Assembly (NCBI GenBank): GCA_964017065.1
Contig: OZ024785.1
Location: 13,221,275-13,285,274, forward strand
Direction: 5' to 3'
Length of the DNA: 64,000 bases
Source: Haliclona indistincta
Taxonomy: Eukaryota > Porifera > Demospongiae > Haplosclerida > Chalinidae
Each line of letters begins with the position of its first letter. Positions within the stretch are counted from its first letter, which is position 1. Under the pieces are notes generated by a model, which was not told the origin of the DNA, searched no databases, and worked only from the letters and a program-made list of their open reading frames with translations. A program made the position numbers and the translations under genes. Of this stretch, positions 9,720-19,368 are shown piece by piece.

Positions 9720-12700
9720 TGTTCCAATGTTCTTGGGCCAGCAGCAGCCAGAGGAAGATACCAGTGTGACCATTGTGGCATCGGCTAAGATAGACATACC
9801 GGGACGCACCGTTCAGCTCATACGTGGAAAACTGAAAGGAGAACCAAACCAGTTCAGTGAAGCATTGGTGGAGCCAAGCAATAGTACTTTGCCCAAGAAT
9901 TTGTGCATTGCGCGTTCTCTTAGTCAAGTGCTCCCTGGAAAGGAAATAGTAATACAGGTGATGAATATCAGTCCCACACCAGTAACTGTTTACAAGGGTA
10001 TGAGGCTAGGAGAGGCAGTTCCAAGGCACAGTGTTTTGTTAGTTGATAGTATGCAACCTGGAGTTCAAGCTCAGACTGATCATCCTGTGCCAGATTTCAA
10101 TCTAGATGATAGCAATTTTTCACCCTTGGAGAAGACACAGCTCGCCAACTTGCTAAAGAAATTTGCTAATCTATTTACACCTAAAGGAGGACAAGTGGGT
10201 CGGACGCAAATAGTGAAACACTCAATCACAACAGAAGGACTACCTGTACGACAACCAGTCAGAAGAGTTCCCCAAGCACTGAAGGAAGTGATTGATACAG
10301 AGGTGTCAAAGATGCTTGAACAAGGAGTAGTGAAACCGAGTAGCAGTCCATGGTCATCACCTGTCGTCTTGGTAAAGAAAAAAGATGGATCATGGCGGTT
10401 CTGTGTGGATTACAGGAAACTCAATGCAGCAACTCATCGCGATGCATATCCTCTCCCAAGGATAGATGCAACTCTGGATTCTCTTGCTGGTTCTACTTAC
10501 TTCACCACTCTTGATCTCGCGTCAGGATATTGGCAAGTAGAGATTGAGGAGCAAGACAAAGAGAAGACCGCATTCTCAACACCCAACGGCCATTTCGAAT
10601 TCAATGTCATGCCTTTCGGTTTAACTAACGCACCAGCAACGTTTCAGAGATTGATGGAATGTGTTCTTGCCGGGCTGACAGGGAGCCAATGTCTAATCTA
10701 CCTTGATGACATTTTCATTTTCAGCAAAGATTTTACAGAGCATATAGAGCGATTGGAAAAAGTGTTTCAAGCGTTAAATGAAGCTGGATTGACATTGAGA
10801 CCAAGCAAGTGCCATTTTGCTCAAAGAGAAGTCAATTACCTTGGTCACATCGTATCAGCTACAGGTGTCAAACCTGACCCTTGCAAGACTGAGGCTGTTT
10901 CATCCTACCCCGTCCCCAAGAATGCTAAAGAGTTGAGACAGTTTTTAGGACTGGCAAATTACTATCGTCGATTCATTGCGAACTATGCCAGGATTGCAGG
11001 GCCTCTCCACAAGCTCTTGACTAAGGAAAACAACTTTCAATGGGATTTAAAATGCCAACATGCCTTTGAAGATCTGAAACATCACCTTGTCAGTCCTGCA
11101 TTCCCTGATTTTGAACAAGAGTTCATACTTCACACTGACGCATCTGACTCTGCTATTGGTGGAGTGTTGAGTCAAAACCAAGAGGGTAAAGAACGAGTCA
11201 TAGCATACTGGAGCAGACAAATGCAGAAAGCCGAGAGAAATTATTCAACCATTGAAAAAGAAGCGCTCGCAGCAGTGGCAGCAACCAAAGAGTTCTATCC
11301 TTATCTGTATGGTTTTCACTTCAAGCTGGTCACTGATCACAACCCTTTAACATCACTGCATGGTTTGAAAGACATCGGCGGCCGTCTTTCCAGATGGACG
11401 ATTTTTCTCCAACAATTCCATTTTGAGTTTGTGTACAAGCCAGGCAAAACCCATGGGAATGCTGACACAATGTCAAGAAGGCCTCCTACAGATGACACAG
11501 TTGAAGTAATACATCAGGTGGAAATTGAGTCAGAAGATCTCAGCAAAGCTCAACGTGCAGACGAGGTGCTGATACCAATTATCAAGGCACTCGAAGAGGG
11601 GAAACCGTTGACACAAGGTGTACCTCCAGGACTTCGCAAAGCATTCATTCAGAAGGGACTGTTATGTCGACACTATCAATCTTCAACTGCCTCATGTGCT
11701 CACACGCAGCTAGTGATTCCTACCAGTATGATAACAACCATATTGCAGCAGCTTCATGACAATTCAGGACACCTTGGGATAAAGAAAACAACCGAAGGTG
11801 TGAAACAAAGATTCTACTGGCCAGGATATGAGCTTGATATCAAGAAATGGATACAAGAATGTCAACAATGTCAACAACGCAACATCCCACAACCAAAACC
11901 TCTTGCCCCTTTAGGAACAATCAAGGCTAATTACCCATTTGAGAAGATATCTTGGGACATTATGGGTCCACTACCTGTCTCCTCCAAAGGAAAGAAGTAC
12001 ATTTTGGTTGTCACTGACATTTTCAGCAAGTGGGTCGAGGCGTTTGCACTTCGATCAACTGATGCAGAAACCCTGGCTACAGTCTTAGTCGATGAAGTTG
12101 TGTGTCGTTATGGAGTCCCTTCATTCATTCATAGTGATCAAGGAGCTAATCTCACAGGTCAAGTTGTATCCTCTCTTTGTATTCGTCTTGGAATCAAGTG
12201 CACACAGACCTCTGCCTACCACCCACAAGGAAACGGACAAGTGGAACGTTTCAACAGAACCTTGGAGGCAATGTTAGCAAAGATGGTGAAAGAGAACCAG
12301 AGAGACTGGGACGTCCACATTCCAAAAGCACTGTTTGCATATCGAACTGCTCTACATGAGTCTTCTGGGTACTCACCCTACAGAATCAATTTTGGGCGAT
12401 CGCCGAATCTTCCAGTGGACATAATGCTAGGGAGAGACCTACCATCAACAGAAGAAGGAGAGAAAGAAATACCAGAGTTTGTGGAGGAAGTCAGTCGCTC
12501 ACTCAAGGAGGCATATGAAGACGTACGACAAAAGTTGGATGAAGCACACAAGAAGAACAAAGAAATTTATGACAAAGGTGTCAAAGGTAGTATTCTCACC
12601 ATTGGAGACAGAGTCTGGCTGTACATTCCAGCAGTGAAACCAGGAAGAACAAGAAAACTGTCATCATTATGGCGTGGACCATATACTATCATAGACAGAG

Positions 12701-13092
12701 TAGGTGACCTTGACTACCACATCCAGCTGATTGGTTCTTCAAAGACACTCATCGTTCACAGGAACAGGTTGAAGCTATGTTATGGTGAACCAGGTCACAT
12801 CAGACAAGATAAAAGAAATACTCAGCAGAAAGAGCCTGCGACACAGAACAATCGATTACCTCCTGAAAAACCTACATATGCTGATGTTGTCTCAAATCGC
12901 TTAGCTACAGTCCCAGGTGGTTACACTTCTTCATCGGATGAATTACCAAGAGCAAGACCAGACCCTCAACCTGTTCAGCAAGGACAAGCCATAGACCCTC
13001 AACCTGTTCAGCAAGGACAAGCCATTGGAACTACACGACCACAACGAAACCGTCAAGCACCATCCCGCTATGGACAATGGATCAATCACTAA
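9655..13092 (+). CDS. pol: retrotransposon Pol: reverse transcriptase, RNase H, integrase
   Basis: Long open frame of 1145 codons from the first ATG. The natural N-terminus probably came from the protease frame. RT shows the LDLASGYWQ region at residues ~286-294 and the catalytic YLDD at 349-352. RNase H begins near residue 493 (HTDASDS). Integrase has its zinc-binding HHCC domain at ~700-735, then D768, D828 and E864, a D,D(35)E triad, and a GPY/F module near residue 1006. No chromodomain is seen. A 33-bp unit near the end is duplicated in tandem (12961-13026). Gene order and motifs are those of Ty3/gypsy elements. Confidence 0.92.
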   Translation: MELSCMDCRSSNLSIGTVSRHDVPMFLGQQQPEEDTSVTIVASAKIDIPGRTVQLIRGKLKGEPNQFSEALVEPSNSTLPKNLCIARSLSQVLPGKEIVIQVMNISPTPVTVYKGMRLGEAVPRHSVLLVDSMQPGVQAQTDHPVPDFNLDDSNFSPLEKTQLANLLKKFANLFTPKGGQVGRTQIVKHSITTEGLPVRQPVRRVPQALKEVIDTEVSKMLEQGVVKPSSSPWSSPVVLVKKKDGSWRFCVDYRKLNAATHRDAYPLPRIDATLDSLAGSTYFTTLDLASGYWQVEIEEQDKEKTAFSTPNGHFEFNVMPFGLTNAPATFQRLMECVLAGLTGSQCLIYLDDIFIFSKDFTEHIERLEKVFQALNEAGLTLRPSKCHFAQREVNYLGHIVSATGVKPDPCKTEAVSSYPVPKNAKELRQFLGLANYYRRFIANYARIAGPLHKLLTKENNFQWDLKCQHAFEDLKHHLVSPAFPDFEQEFILHTDASDSAIGGVLSQNQEGKERVIAYWSRQMQKAERNYSTIEKEALAAVAATKEFYPYLYGFHFKLVTDHNPLTSLHGLKDIGGRLSRWTIFLQQFHFEFVYKPGKTHGNADTMSRRPPTDDTVEVIHQVEIESEDLSKAQRADEVLIPIIKALEEGKPLTQGVPPGLRKAFIQKGLLCRHYQSSTASCAHTQLVIPTSMITTILQQLHDNSGHLGIKKTTEGVKQRFYWPGYELDIKKWIQECQQCQQRNIPQPKPLAPLGTIKANYPFEKISWDIMGPLPVSSKGKKYILVVTDIFSKWVEAFALRSTDAETLATVLVDEVVCRYGVPSFIHSDQGANLTGQVVSSLCIRLGIKCTQTSAYHPQGNGQVERFNRTLEAMLAKMVKENQRDWDVHIPKALFAYRTALHESSGYSPYRINFGRSPNLPVDIMLGRDLPSTEEGEKEIPEFVEEVSRSLKEAYEDVRQKLDEAHKKNKEIYDKGVKGSILTIGDRVWLYIPAVKPGRTRKLSSLWRGPYTIIDRVGDLDYHIQLIGSSKTLIVHRNRLKLCYGEPGHIRQDKRNTQQKEPATQNNRLPPEKPTYADVVSNRLATVPGGYTSSSDELPRARPDPQPVQQGQAIDPQPVQQGQAIGTTRPQRNRQAPSRYGQWINH
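9666..9672 (+). other. frame-breaking 4-bp duplication between protease and RT
   Basis: A short tandem ATGC/ATG repeat adds 4 bp. Upstream the protease-like reading is in one frame and downstream the Pol-like reading is in another. The offset equals the extra bases. No slippery sequence or structure explains it as programmed, so it is probably a mutation in this copy. Confidence 0.65.
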
Positions 13093-13120
13093 CTATGCGT
13101 TCTGTGAGGACACAAAACTA

Positions 13121-13132
13121 GAGAGGGAGTGA
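13121..13132 (+). promoter_or_regulatory. polypurine tract
   Basis: GAGAGGGAGTGA directly precedes the 3' LTR at 13133. This is the position and composition of the plus-strand priming site. A terminal TGA interrupts the purines, so the exact cut site is uncertain. Confidence 0.6.
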
Positions 13133-13302
13133 TGTAACATTGTGACAATAAATATTATCGCATTGTCTTAGATTACACTTTAGTATGTTAACTGTGTTTG
13201 TGCTGTATCATCATTCCATTGGTCTTTGTATATAAGTAGCTCTCTGTTTCTTGTGAAAGATATCATTTCTATTGTTCGATACTGAATATTACCTACGTTA
13301 CA
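13133..13302 (+). repeat. 3' LTR (170 bp)
   Basis: TGTAAC...GTTACA, identical to the 5' LTR except for 9 extra bases (GAATATTAC) just before the terminal CTACGTTACA. The CTTG target duplication follows. Confidence 0.92.
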
Positions 13303-14297
13303 CTTGGAACCACAAGGTCCCTCAGCATCGTAGTGCCTTCACCTACTGGGAGGAGGATATTCCACGCCGTATAGACCTGGGTAAGAACAAATATGGAGGA
13401 CCATTTACCAATGAGGAGGTGGAGGACACTAAGACATTCCTACGCATCCTGCCTCTTCTCCTGTGTCTGTTTGGATACCATCTAGCTGGAGATGGCTACT
13501 CTGCTCCGGACCAGCTCCAGACGACTAGCTGTCCTTCACTATCAGTACTGCTACTAATTGTGCTCAATCCACTCCACATCAGCACTCTTGTTGTAGTGGT
13601 TGGTATTCCACTGTATCGACTGATCATCAACAAATGTAGTGGCTACATCAAGAAAGTTCGAATGCTCACTAAAATGTGGATTGGTCTGTACCTCTCACTA
13701 GTACAAGTTGTCTTGTACATAATAGTAGTGATCAACCATGACAGCAAGTACTGGTCAGAGCATAGTTCAATAGCATATTATGTTTTGAACAATGATTACA
13801 ATCACCTTCATCGTTATAACCCGGAACATATGTGTTTAAGAATTCGACTTGAAAACATCACAACAGACAACCCAGTCGACAACACCTACCTGTGGTTAAT
13901 TATTCCTCAGCTCCTCAATGGTCTCTCTTCTCTGCTTGTCTCCATGACAGTGTTTGAGTTCATCTGTGCCCAGGCTCCTCGCACTACCCAGGGACTGCTC
14001 ATTGGTCTGTGGTATGCCACCTTTAGCATCAGGTACCTACTAGTAGGTTTGGTAGATACTCTTCTTATTGAAAAGACCTCTTGGCTAATTTTTGAGGGAG
14101 TGAAGGTGTTTCTGATCCTGGTGTCTCTGGTGCTGTTCTCATGTGTGTCCAGACGTTACCGCTACCGACAACGAGACGAGATAGTCAATGTGCAGAGGAT
14201 GATTGAGGACACTCATGACAAGTGGTTAGACCAGGAGGAGGAGTACATGCAAGAGCGCAGAGCAATCCTATCAGGACTGAATATACATCATAGCTAA
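13303..14297 (+). pseudogene. POT-like copy P3, 3' half
   Basis: After the duplicated CTTG the family frame resumes at WNHKVPQHRSAF and runs to the stop at 14295-14297 with no lesion. An ATG-initiated frame could start inside the LTR at 13272, but that is fortuitous. The loop variant (residues after SKYW) has ~41 residues with one NIT site. Loss of function of P3 is inferred from the 5-kb insertion. Confidence 0.88.
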
Positions 14298-14458
14298 TAT
14301 CAAAGTCCAGCATAAATTCAGGATTTTAGTTATTGATTTAAAAATTATCTTCATGCATAAAAATGTAGTCATTTCACTGATAAATCAATCTTCAGTCAAG
14401 ACACAGCATGGCCGTGTATGTGCTATAGTGAGCATAAATATAAGTTAGCACAAGGCAT

Positions 14459-14965
14459 TTAACCTTTCATATGTGACGGGTACCTATTCTCGCCTAGCAA
14501 GTCTGACGTCACAGGAAGTGGGCGTTAAAATTCGAAGATAGTTTATTTCACCTATAGACGAAATACTACAACGGGGGGTGAGATGGCAGGCCAATGGTGG
14601 GACCGCAGGCCCCTCCTAGCAGAGCTATGGCATGAATACTTAGCACCACTGGTTCTCCAGGGGCTTTTTGACATAAAAAAGCAGCCATATATGCACTAAC
14701 TTTGTCTCACACATGCGGTTTTGACCAAAGAAGCGGCGTTTTTTTTTTGCTCCAGTGAGAGTGATTCTAGCACACGACAGTTGGTAGATCGTCAAATGGG
14801 CGTGGTTAACTGCACTTGTCATTGACAATAAGCCCGCACGTTGTGCAAGTTTATTTTGCATATTAACGGTAATCACGGCACTAGTTTGTACGTGTAATGG
14901 TTGCACAGGTTAGTGAAATCCACAGAAACGGAGGCTAGAATTGCTGTCCGCACTTGAAGGGTTAA
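14459..14965. mobile_element. TTAA-flanked piggyBac-type MITE
   Basis: TTAA is at 14459-14462 and 14962-14965. The 499-bp element starts CCTTTCA and ends TGAAGGG, imperfect inverted termini of piggyBac type. The paralogous spacer at ~983-1000 shows the site without the insertion. The minus-strand frame at 14640-14906 has no recognisable domain. Confidence 0.75.
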
Positions 14966-15699
14966 ATGCTAGTTCTGCAATAAAATTTGTGTTAGCGCCA
15001 GCTACATATTTGAGTGATTTCTACTTCCAGTGATGGAATGTCTCTTTTAGTTTACTGACATGTGTTGTTACTAGTGTGTTCAACCATAGACACATAGACG
15101 ATACAGTACAAGTGAATGCAACGAACCTGTATATCTCACTGGTGCATAATTAGGTACATGTGCTGTATTTCCACCGGGAAAGAAATATGAGATGCAAGAT
15201 GCGGCTATAAAGAACACTTGTTTCAACACAATATTGAGAGCTGCAGCAAAATAAGAACTTAACAAACGATGTATGCCTACACACAGCCAGTCCCTAACAA
15301 CAAGCTAGTAGACAGTAATACGATCCGGAATGAGACATTCATAGAAACAGATGTGTCCAAGCATTGAAAATGTCTGTTTGCCCTACAGTACGCATGTAGC
15401 ATCGATGAAATAAGCAGACTACAGTCAAAGCGACATTAAACTTGTTTTTACCACACCATTCCCATATCTTTGTCAAGCAGTTGGCAGTTGAATCTTAGGA
15501 TGAATTCAGTTAGCATGCATCCGCACTCAACCCTGATTGATGCGAGTTACGATTATGCAGCAGTCCAAGGTAGCGTTTATAGCGCTAGTATGAGAGCTTC
15601 TCGACAATGTATGTCTTTCACTAGCACTTGGGTGCTCAGAAGTGTCTCTAGTGCGTGGATGTTTCGATTGCAAGCAAAGTACATTATTTTGTTATGCAC

Positions 15700-16031
15700 T
15701 GTATATATCTGTCAATAGATCGTACATATCCACTTATACTGCATCATTAATTAATTTTATGATTAGTATTCTTCCTTTAAGTTCATTATTTTTGGTAATA
15801 TCAACATCACATAAGCTTGCAGCTTGAATAACAATAATAATTAGCCAATTAGAATTTCTTGCATCATCCTTACTGACGTCAATTTTCACAACAAGAACCC
15901 ACTATATTCTAAATTACACCTCGTTGTATAAACAATATACAATTGTAAATTGTATATTTTTACATTTAATTTTTTCATAAACATTTCAGTTTCACAGCTT
16001 TGACACAGTACAGTAATCTACAATCGGCATC
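15700..16031 (+). promoter_or_regulatory. P4 upstream region with CCAAT box and CRE
   Basis: CCAAT is at 15845-15849 and the CRE at 15874-15881. The spacing is 29 nt instead of 39, because ten bases between them are missing. That is one DNA turn, so helical phase is kept. The ATG lies 158 nt past the CRE start. Confidence 0.65.
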
Positions 16032-17774
16032 ATGACTCGGCCAGCTCGCTGTGGTTTCCTACAAGGCCATATGATAGTTATCATTTCCTCTATCACTATT
16101 CAACTATCGAACATTGGAAGAACTGCTCATTTGGAACAGCACGAACGCTCTTATAACAAAATTGCAACCATAATTATTCTGGGTTTGTTATATCTCAGCT
16201 ACCCTCTCCTTGGCTACATAGCTGATGTCTGTCTCACCAGGTATCGAACTATCAAACGTTCCTTCGTATTCCTGATAGCTGGATGCACTATTGGACTGAT
16301 AGGGTCTTTCATCTGCATCGTTCTCACACAGACAAAAGCAGCAGATAAAAACCAGCTTTTTATTCAAATTCAAAGCAACATGTATATAAGCATAATCCCT
16401 CTGCTTTTAATATCAGCATTATTGATAACAAGCGCAGGACTGTTTGAAGCTAATGCCGTTCAATTTGGACTGGATCAACTACTAGAGGCTCCTACACCAA
16501 AACTGATTGCCTTCATCCACTGGTACTACTGGACTCAAAATGCAGTGCAATTGGTAGTAATGTATCTTACACTTGGCTTGAAAATAACAGAAAGTTACTC
16601 TATTCTCGCTTCACTTCCACGACGTCAATCACACATTATTAAACAAATTTCTATTCTTGCTGTTGCAGCCATACTTGGTCTAACTGCTATAAGCAGTTTA
16701 GTGCTTCTTCATAAATCAAAGCGTCACTTATACATTCTGAGAACAGGTCTCAACCCATTCAAGAATATCTACAAAGTGCTCAAGTATTCTTGGAACCACA
16801 AGGTCCCTCAGCATCGTAGTGCCTTCACCTACTGGGAGGAGGATATTCCACGCCGTATAGACCTGGGTAAGAACAAATATGGAGGACCATTTACCAACGA
16901 GGAGGTGGAGGACACTAAGACATTCCTACGCATCCTGCCTCTTCTCCTGTGTCTGTTTGGATACCACCTAGCTGGAGATGGCTACTCTGCTCCGGATCAG
17001 CTCCAGAGGACTAGCTGTACTTCACTACCAGTACTGCTACTAATTGTGCTCAATCCACTCCACATCAGCACTCTTGTTGTAGTGGTTGGTATTCCACTGT
17101 ATCGACTGATCATCAACAAATGTAGTCGCTACATCAAGAAAGTTCGAATGCTCACTAAAATGTGGATTGGTCTGTACCTCTCACTAGTACAAGCTGTCTT
17201 GTACATAATAGTAGCGATTAACCATGACAGCAAGTACTGGTCAGAACATAGTTCAACAGCATATGTTTTAAACAATGATCACGATCACCCTTATCATTAT
17301 AGCCCTCAAGATGAGTGTTTAAGGATTCGACTTGTAAACATCACAACAGACAACCCAGTCGACAACACCTACCTGTGGTTCATCATTCCTCAGCTCCTCA
17401 ATGGTCTCTCTTCTCTGCTTGTCTCCATGACAGTGTTTGAGTTCATCTGTGCCCAGGCTCCTCGCACTACCCAGGGACTGCTCATTGGTCTGTGGTATGC
17501 CACCTTTAGCATCAGGTACCTACTAGTAGGTTTGGTAGATACTCTTCTTATTGAAAAGACCTCTTGGCTAATTTTCGAGGGAGTGAAGGTGTTTCTGATC
17601 CTGGTGTCTCTGGTGCTGTTCTCATGTGTGTCCAGATGTTACCGCTACCGACAACGAGACGAGATAGTCAATGTGCAGGGGATGATTGAGGACACTCATG
17701 ACGAGTGGTTAGACCAGGAGGAGGAGTACATGCAAGAGCGCAGAGCAATCCTATCAGGACTGACCACACCATAA
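16032..17774 (+). CDS. POT/PTR2-like membrane transporter P4 (580 aa)
   Basis: Intact single-exon family member. The start reads MTRPARCG, one Arg shorter than P2. Its N-terminal half differs from P2 mainly at residues ~75-140 and ~180-205. From NPFKNIYKVLKYSW onward it is almost identical to P2. The extracellular loop (residues ~403-440) has its own sequence, with a cluster of His and Asp (NDHDHPYHYSP) and one NIT site. Motifs and topology are as in P2. Confidence 0.85.
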   Translation: MTRPARCGFLQGHMIVIISSITIQLSNIGRTAHLEQHERSYNKIATIIILGLLYLSYPLLGYIADVCLTRYRTIKRSFVFLIAGCTIGLIGSFICIVLTQTKAADKNQLFIQIQSNMYISIIPLLLISALLITSAGLFEANAVQFGLDQLLEAPTPKLIAFIHWYYWTQNAVQLVVMYLTLGLKITESYSILASLPRRQSHIIKQISILAVAAILGLTAISSLVLLHKSKRHLYILRTGLNPFKNIYKVLKYSWNHKVPQHRSAFTYWEEDIPRRIDLGKNKYGGPFTNEEVEDTKTFLRILPLLLCLFGYHLAGDGYSAPDQLQRTSCTSLPVLLLIVLNPLHISTLVVVVGIPLYRLIINKCSRYIKKVRMLTKMWIGLYLSLVQAVLYIIVAINHDSKYWSEHSSTAYVLNNDHDHPYHYSPQDECLRIRLVNITTDNPVDNTYLWFIIPQLLNGLSSLLVSMTVFEFICAQAPRTTQGLLIGLWYATFSIRYLLVGLVDTLLIEKTSWLIFEGVKVFLILVSLVLFSCVSRCYRYRQRDEIVNVQGMIEDTHDEWLDQEEEYMQERRAILSGLTTP

Positions 17775-18078
17775 CTAGATCAATTGTTAACAGCAATCAA
17801 AACTAAATTTGTTCTTATCAACAATGAAGTGTGCCATAATTAAGGCAAACATAGATGACAATTCAGTGGCGATTGTCTTTACATGGATAAGTGTAAACAT
17901 AGGTGCATAAATACTTTCTACTTTGTCTCATATTTTCTCATATGCATGGAAAGCAATTTTACAAAAACAAACGTCTAATAATTGCAGAGTAACTGAAAGG
18001 TACCTGTTTCCTGGATATTTCAACACGACAGGTGTGGCTATGTATCTAATGTAGGTCCATTAGCTAAACATGCATGTA
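17775..18078. other. spacer after P4
   Basis: AT-rich and paralogous to the spacers after P2 and P5. I see no gene or site beyond scattered poly-A-like stretches. Confidence 0.4.
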
Positions 18079-18244
18079 CAGTGGGATCCCGCTAATCCGA
18101 GCCACTGAACCGCGGACAGCCCGTTCCAAATGTGGGCACCAACCAATGACGAGTGTATATTTTAACCCCTAAAAAGAGACACCCCGTTAATCAGGACAAA
18201 ATATGAAGTCCCAGTGGTTTCCGGATTAGAGAGGTTCCACTGTA
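18077..18244. mobile_element. pogo/Tigger-like MITE (164 bp)
   Basis: Element 18079-18242 starts CAGTGGGATCCCGCTAATCCG and ends with an imperfect inverted copy (CGGATTAGAGAGGTTCCACTG), flanked by TA on both sides. The CAGTGGAACCTC-type terminus with TA duplication is characteristic of pogo-like Tc1/mariner elements. It is absent from the paralogous spacers after P2 and P5. Confidence 0.8.
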
Positions 18245-18639
18245 TTATCAATGGTAAATTCACACACATGTATATTATCATAAAAGTGAGAAATGTATCC
18301 TTGTTTTTGTGTAAAAAATAACAAAACAGCTATTGTATAGTAAGATAGCTTTGTTTGATAAATAACTATCATGTAAACAACATCAATTGTTACATGAAAA
18401 ATAATGTGCAATTCACAAAAATATTATTCACAATTTTTTCTAGATTCTACTAAGATGTTGTATTTGTTGAATAAAGCACAAGTATGCTAACGCATATTTG
18501 AATCAGTAAAGGTCTTGACGTCATAGTGAGAAAGATCATGAATAATCTCAACAATGAATCATCGGTAACTTTAAATAATCGCGCTCAACCGTTCAACCCA
18601 GTTCAACCCACATAGTGGTTGGATTAACCTTGTCCCCAG

Positions 18640-19090
18640 GCCCCACCTCCCAAAGCTGAGGAGAGGGCCTGGTACACACTGCGTACACATGCGCCGGAAT
18701 TCATGGAATTCCAGAAAGCACCGGATATTTTCCGTTCATGATCGCTACACTTTACGTCACTGAAGTTAGTGGAGCAGATTTCGAGGCTACTATATAGTAT
18801 GCACTCCAGTGTATCGGATGTTCATATTTGACACCAAAGCCAGAACAGTTAGCCAGCGTGAGCCATGTATATGAAGGCCGTGATGTTTTCATGTGGCTAC
18901 CTACTGGATATTGTGCTATCAAGTTTTATCATTCGTTTTCGACCATAAGTACAGTCGTACTGACACCTTAAGTTAGTAGTAGTTGTCTTTCAGTTGGTGT
19001 TTCTTATCGTTGACCAGGTGGATGGCTTACGGCAAAAGGGAGTGAAAGCTGCAATAATATCGGCCGTATGCAAATACGTCACATAAATAA
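18640..19090. repeat. repeat fragment related to the element at 62945-63596
   Basis: It starts near CCCCAGGCCCCACC and contains GGCCTGGTA...CACATGCGC...ATTCATGGAATTCC. The same order of motifs is seen at 63018-63070. Boundaries are unclear. It separates the P4 3' spacer from the P5 promoter. No gene is seen. Confidence 0.45.
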
Positions 19091-19104
19091 TTTATCATCT
19101 AACG

Positions 19105-19368
19105 ACTCTCCTTCCTTTAAAACTCATTGTTGTAATATCAACATCACTTAAGCTTGCAGCTTGAATAACTATATAATCTGCCAATCAGAATTTCTTGCAT
19201 CGTAACATAACATCCTTACTGACGTCAGTTGTCACAACAACAACCCACAAGATTCTAAATTACACCTCATTGTTTAAACAATATACAATCGTATTATCAT
19301 ACAATTAAATTATTAAAACATTTCAGTTTCACAGCTTTGACACAGCACAGTAATCTACAATCGGCATC
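19105..19368 (+). promoter_or_regulatory. P5 upstream region with CCAAT box and CRE
   Basis: CCAAT is at 19181-19185 and the CRE at 19220-19227, 39 nt apart. The ATG begins 149 nt past the CRE start. Sequence is close to the P2 and 6331 upstream regions. Confidence 0.65.

Larger units (their letters stand above)
8301..13306 (+). mobile_element. Ty3/gypsy LTR retrotransposon inserted in P3
   Basis: Complete element from 8305 to 13302 flanked by a 4-bp target duplication CTTG (8301-8304 and 13303-13306). It carries LTRs, a tRNA-Leu primer site, gag, protease, reverse transcriptase-RNase H, integrase and a polypurine tract, in Ty3/gypsy order (RT before integrase). It lies in sense orientation to P3. 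The two LTRs are identical apart from one 9-bp gap, which suggests a recent insertion. Two coding breaks are noted: a programmed-looking -1 shift after gag, and a small duplication between protease and RT that looks like damage. Confidence 0.95.

Noticed and set aside
13272..13306. An LTR-initiated start codon giving P3's 3' half its own gene
   Set aside because: An ATG in the LTR is in frame by chance. The product would begin in cytoplasmic sequence and lack six membrane segments. Expression from the LTR cannot be excluded but is unsupported.
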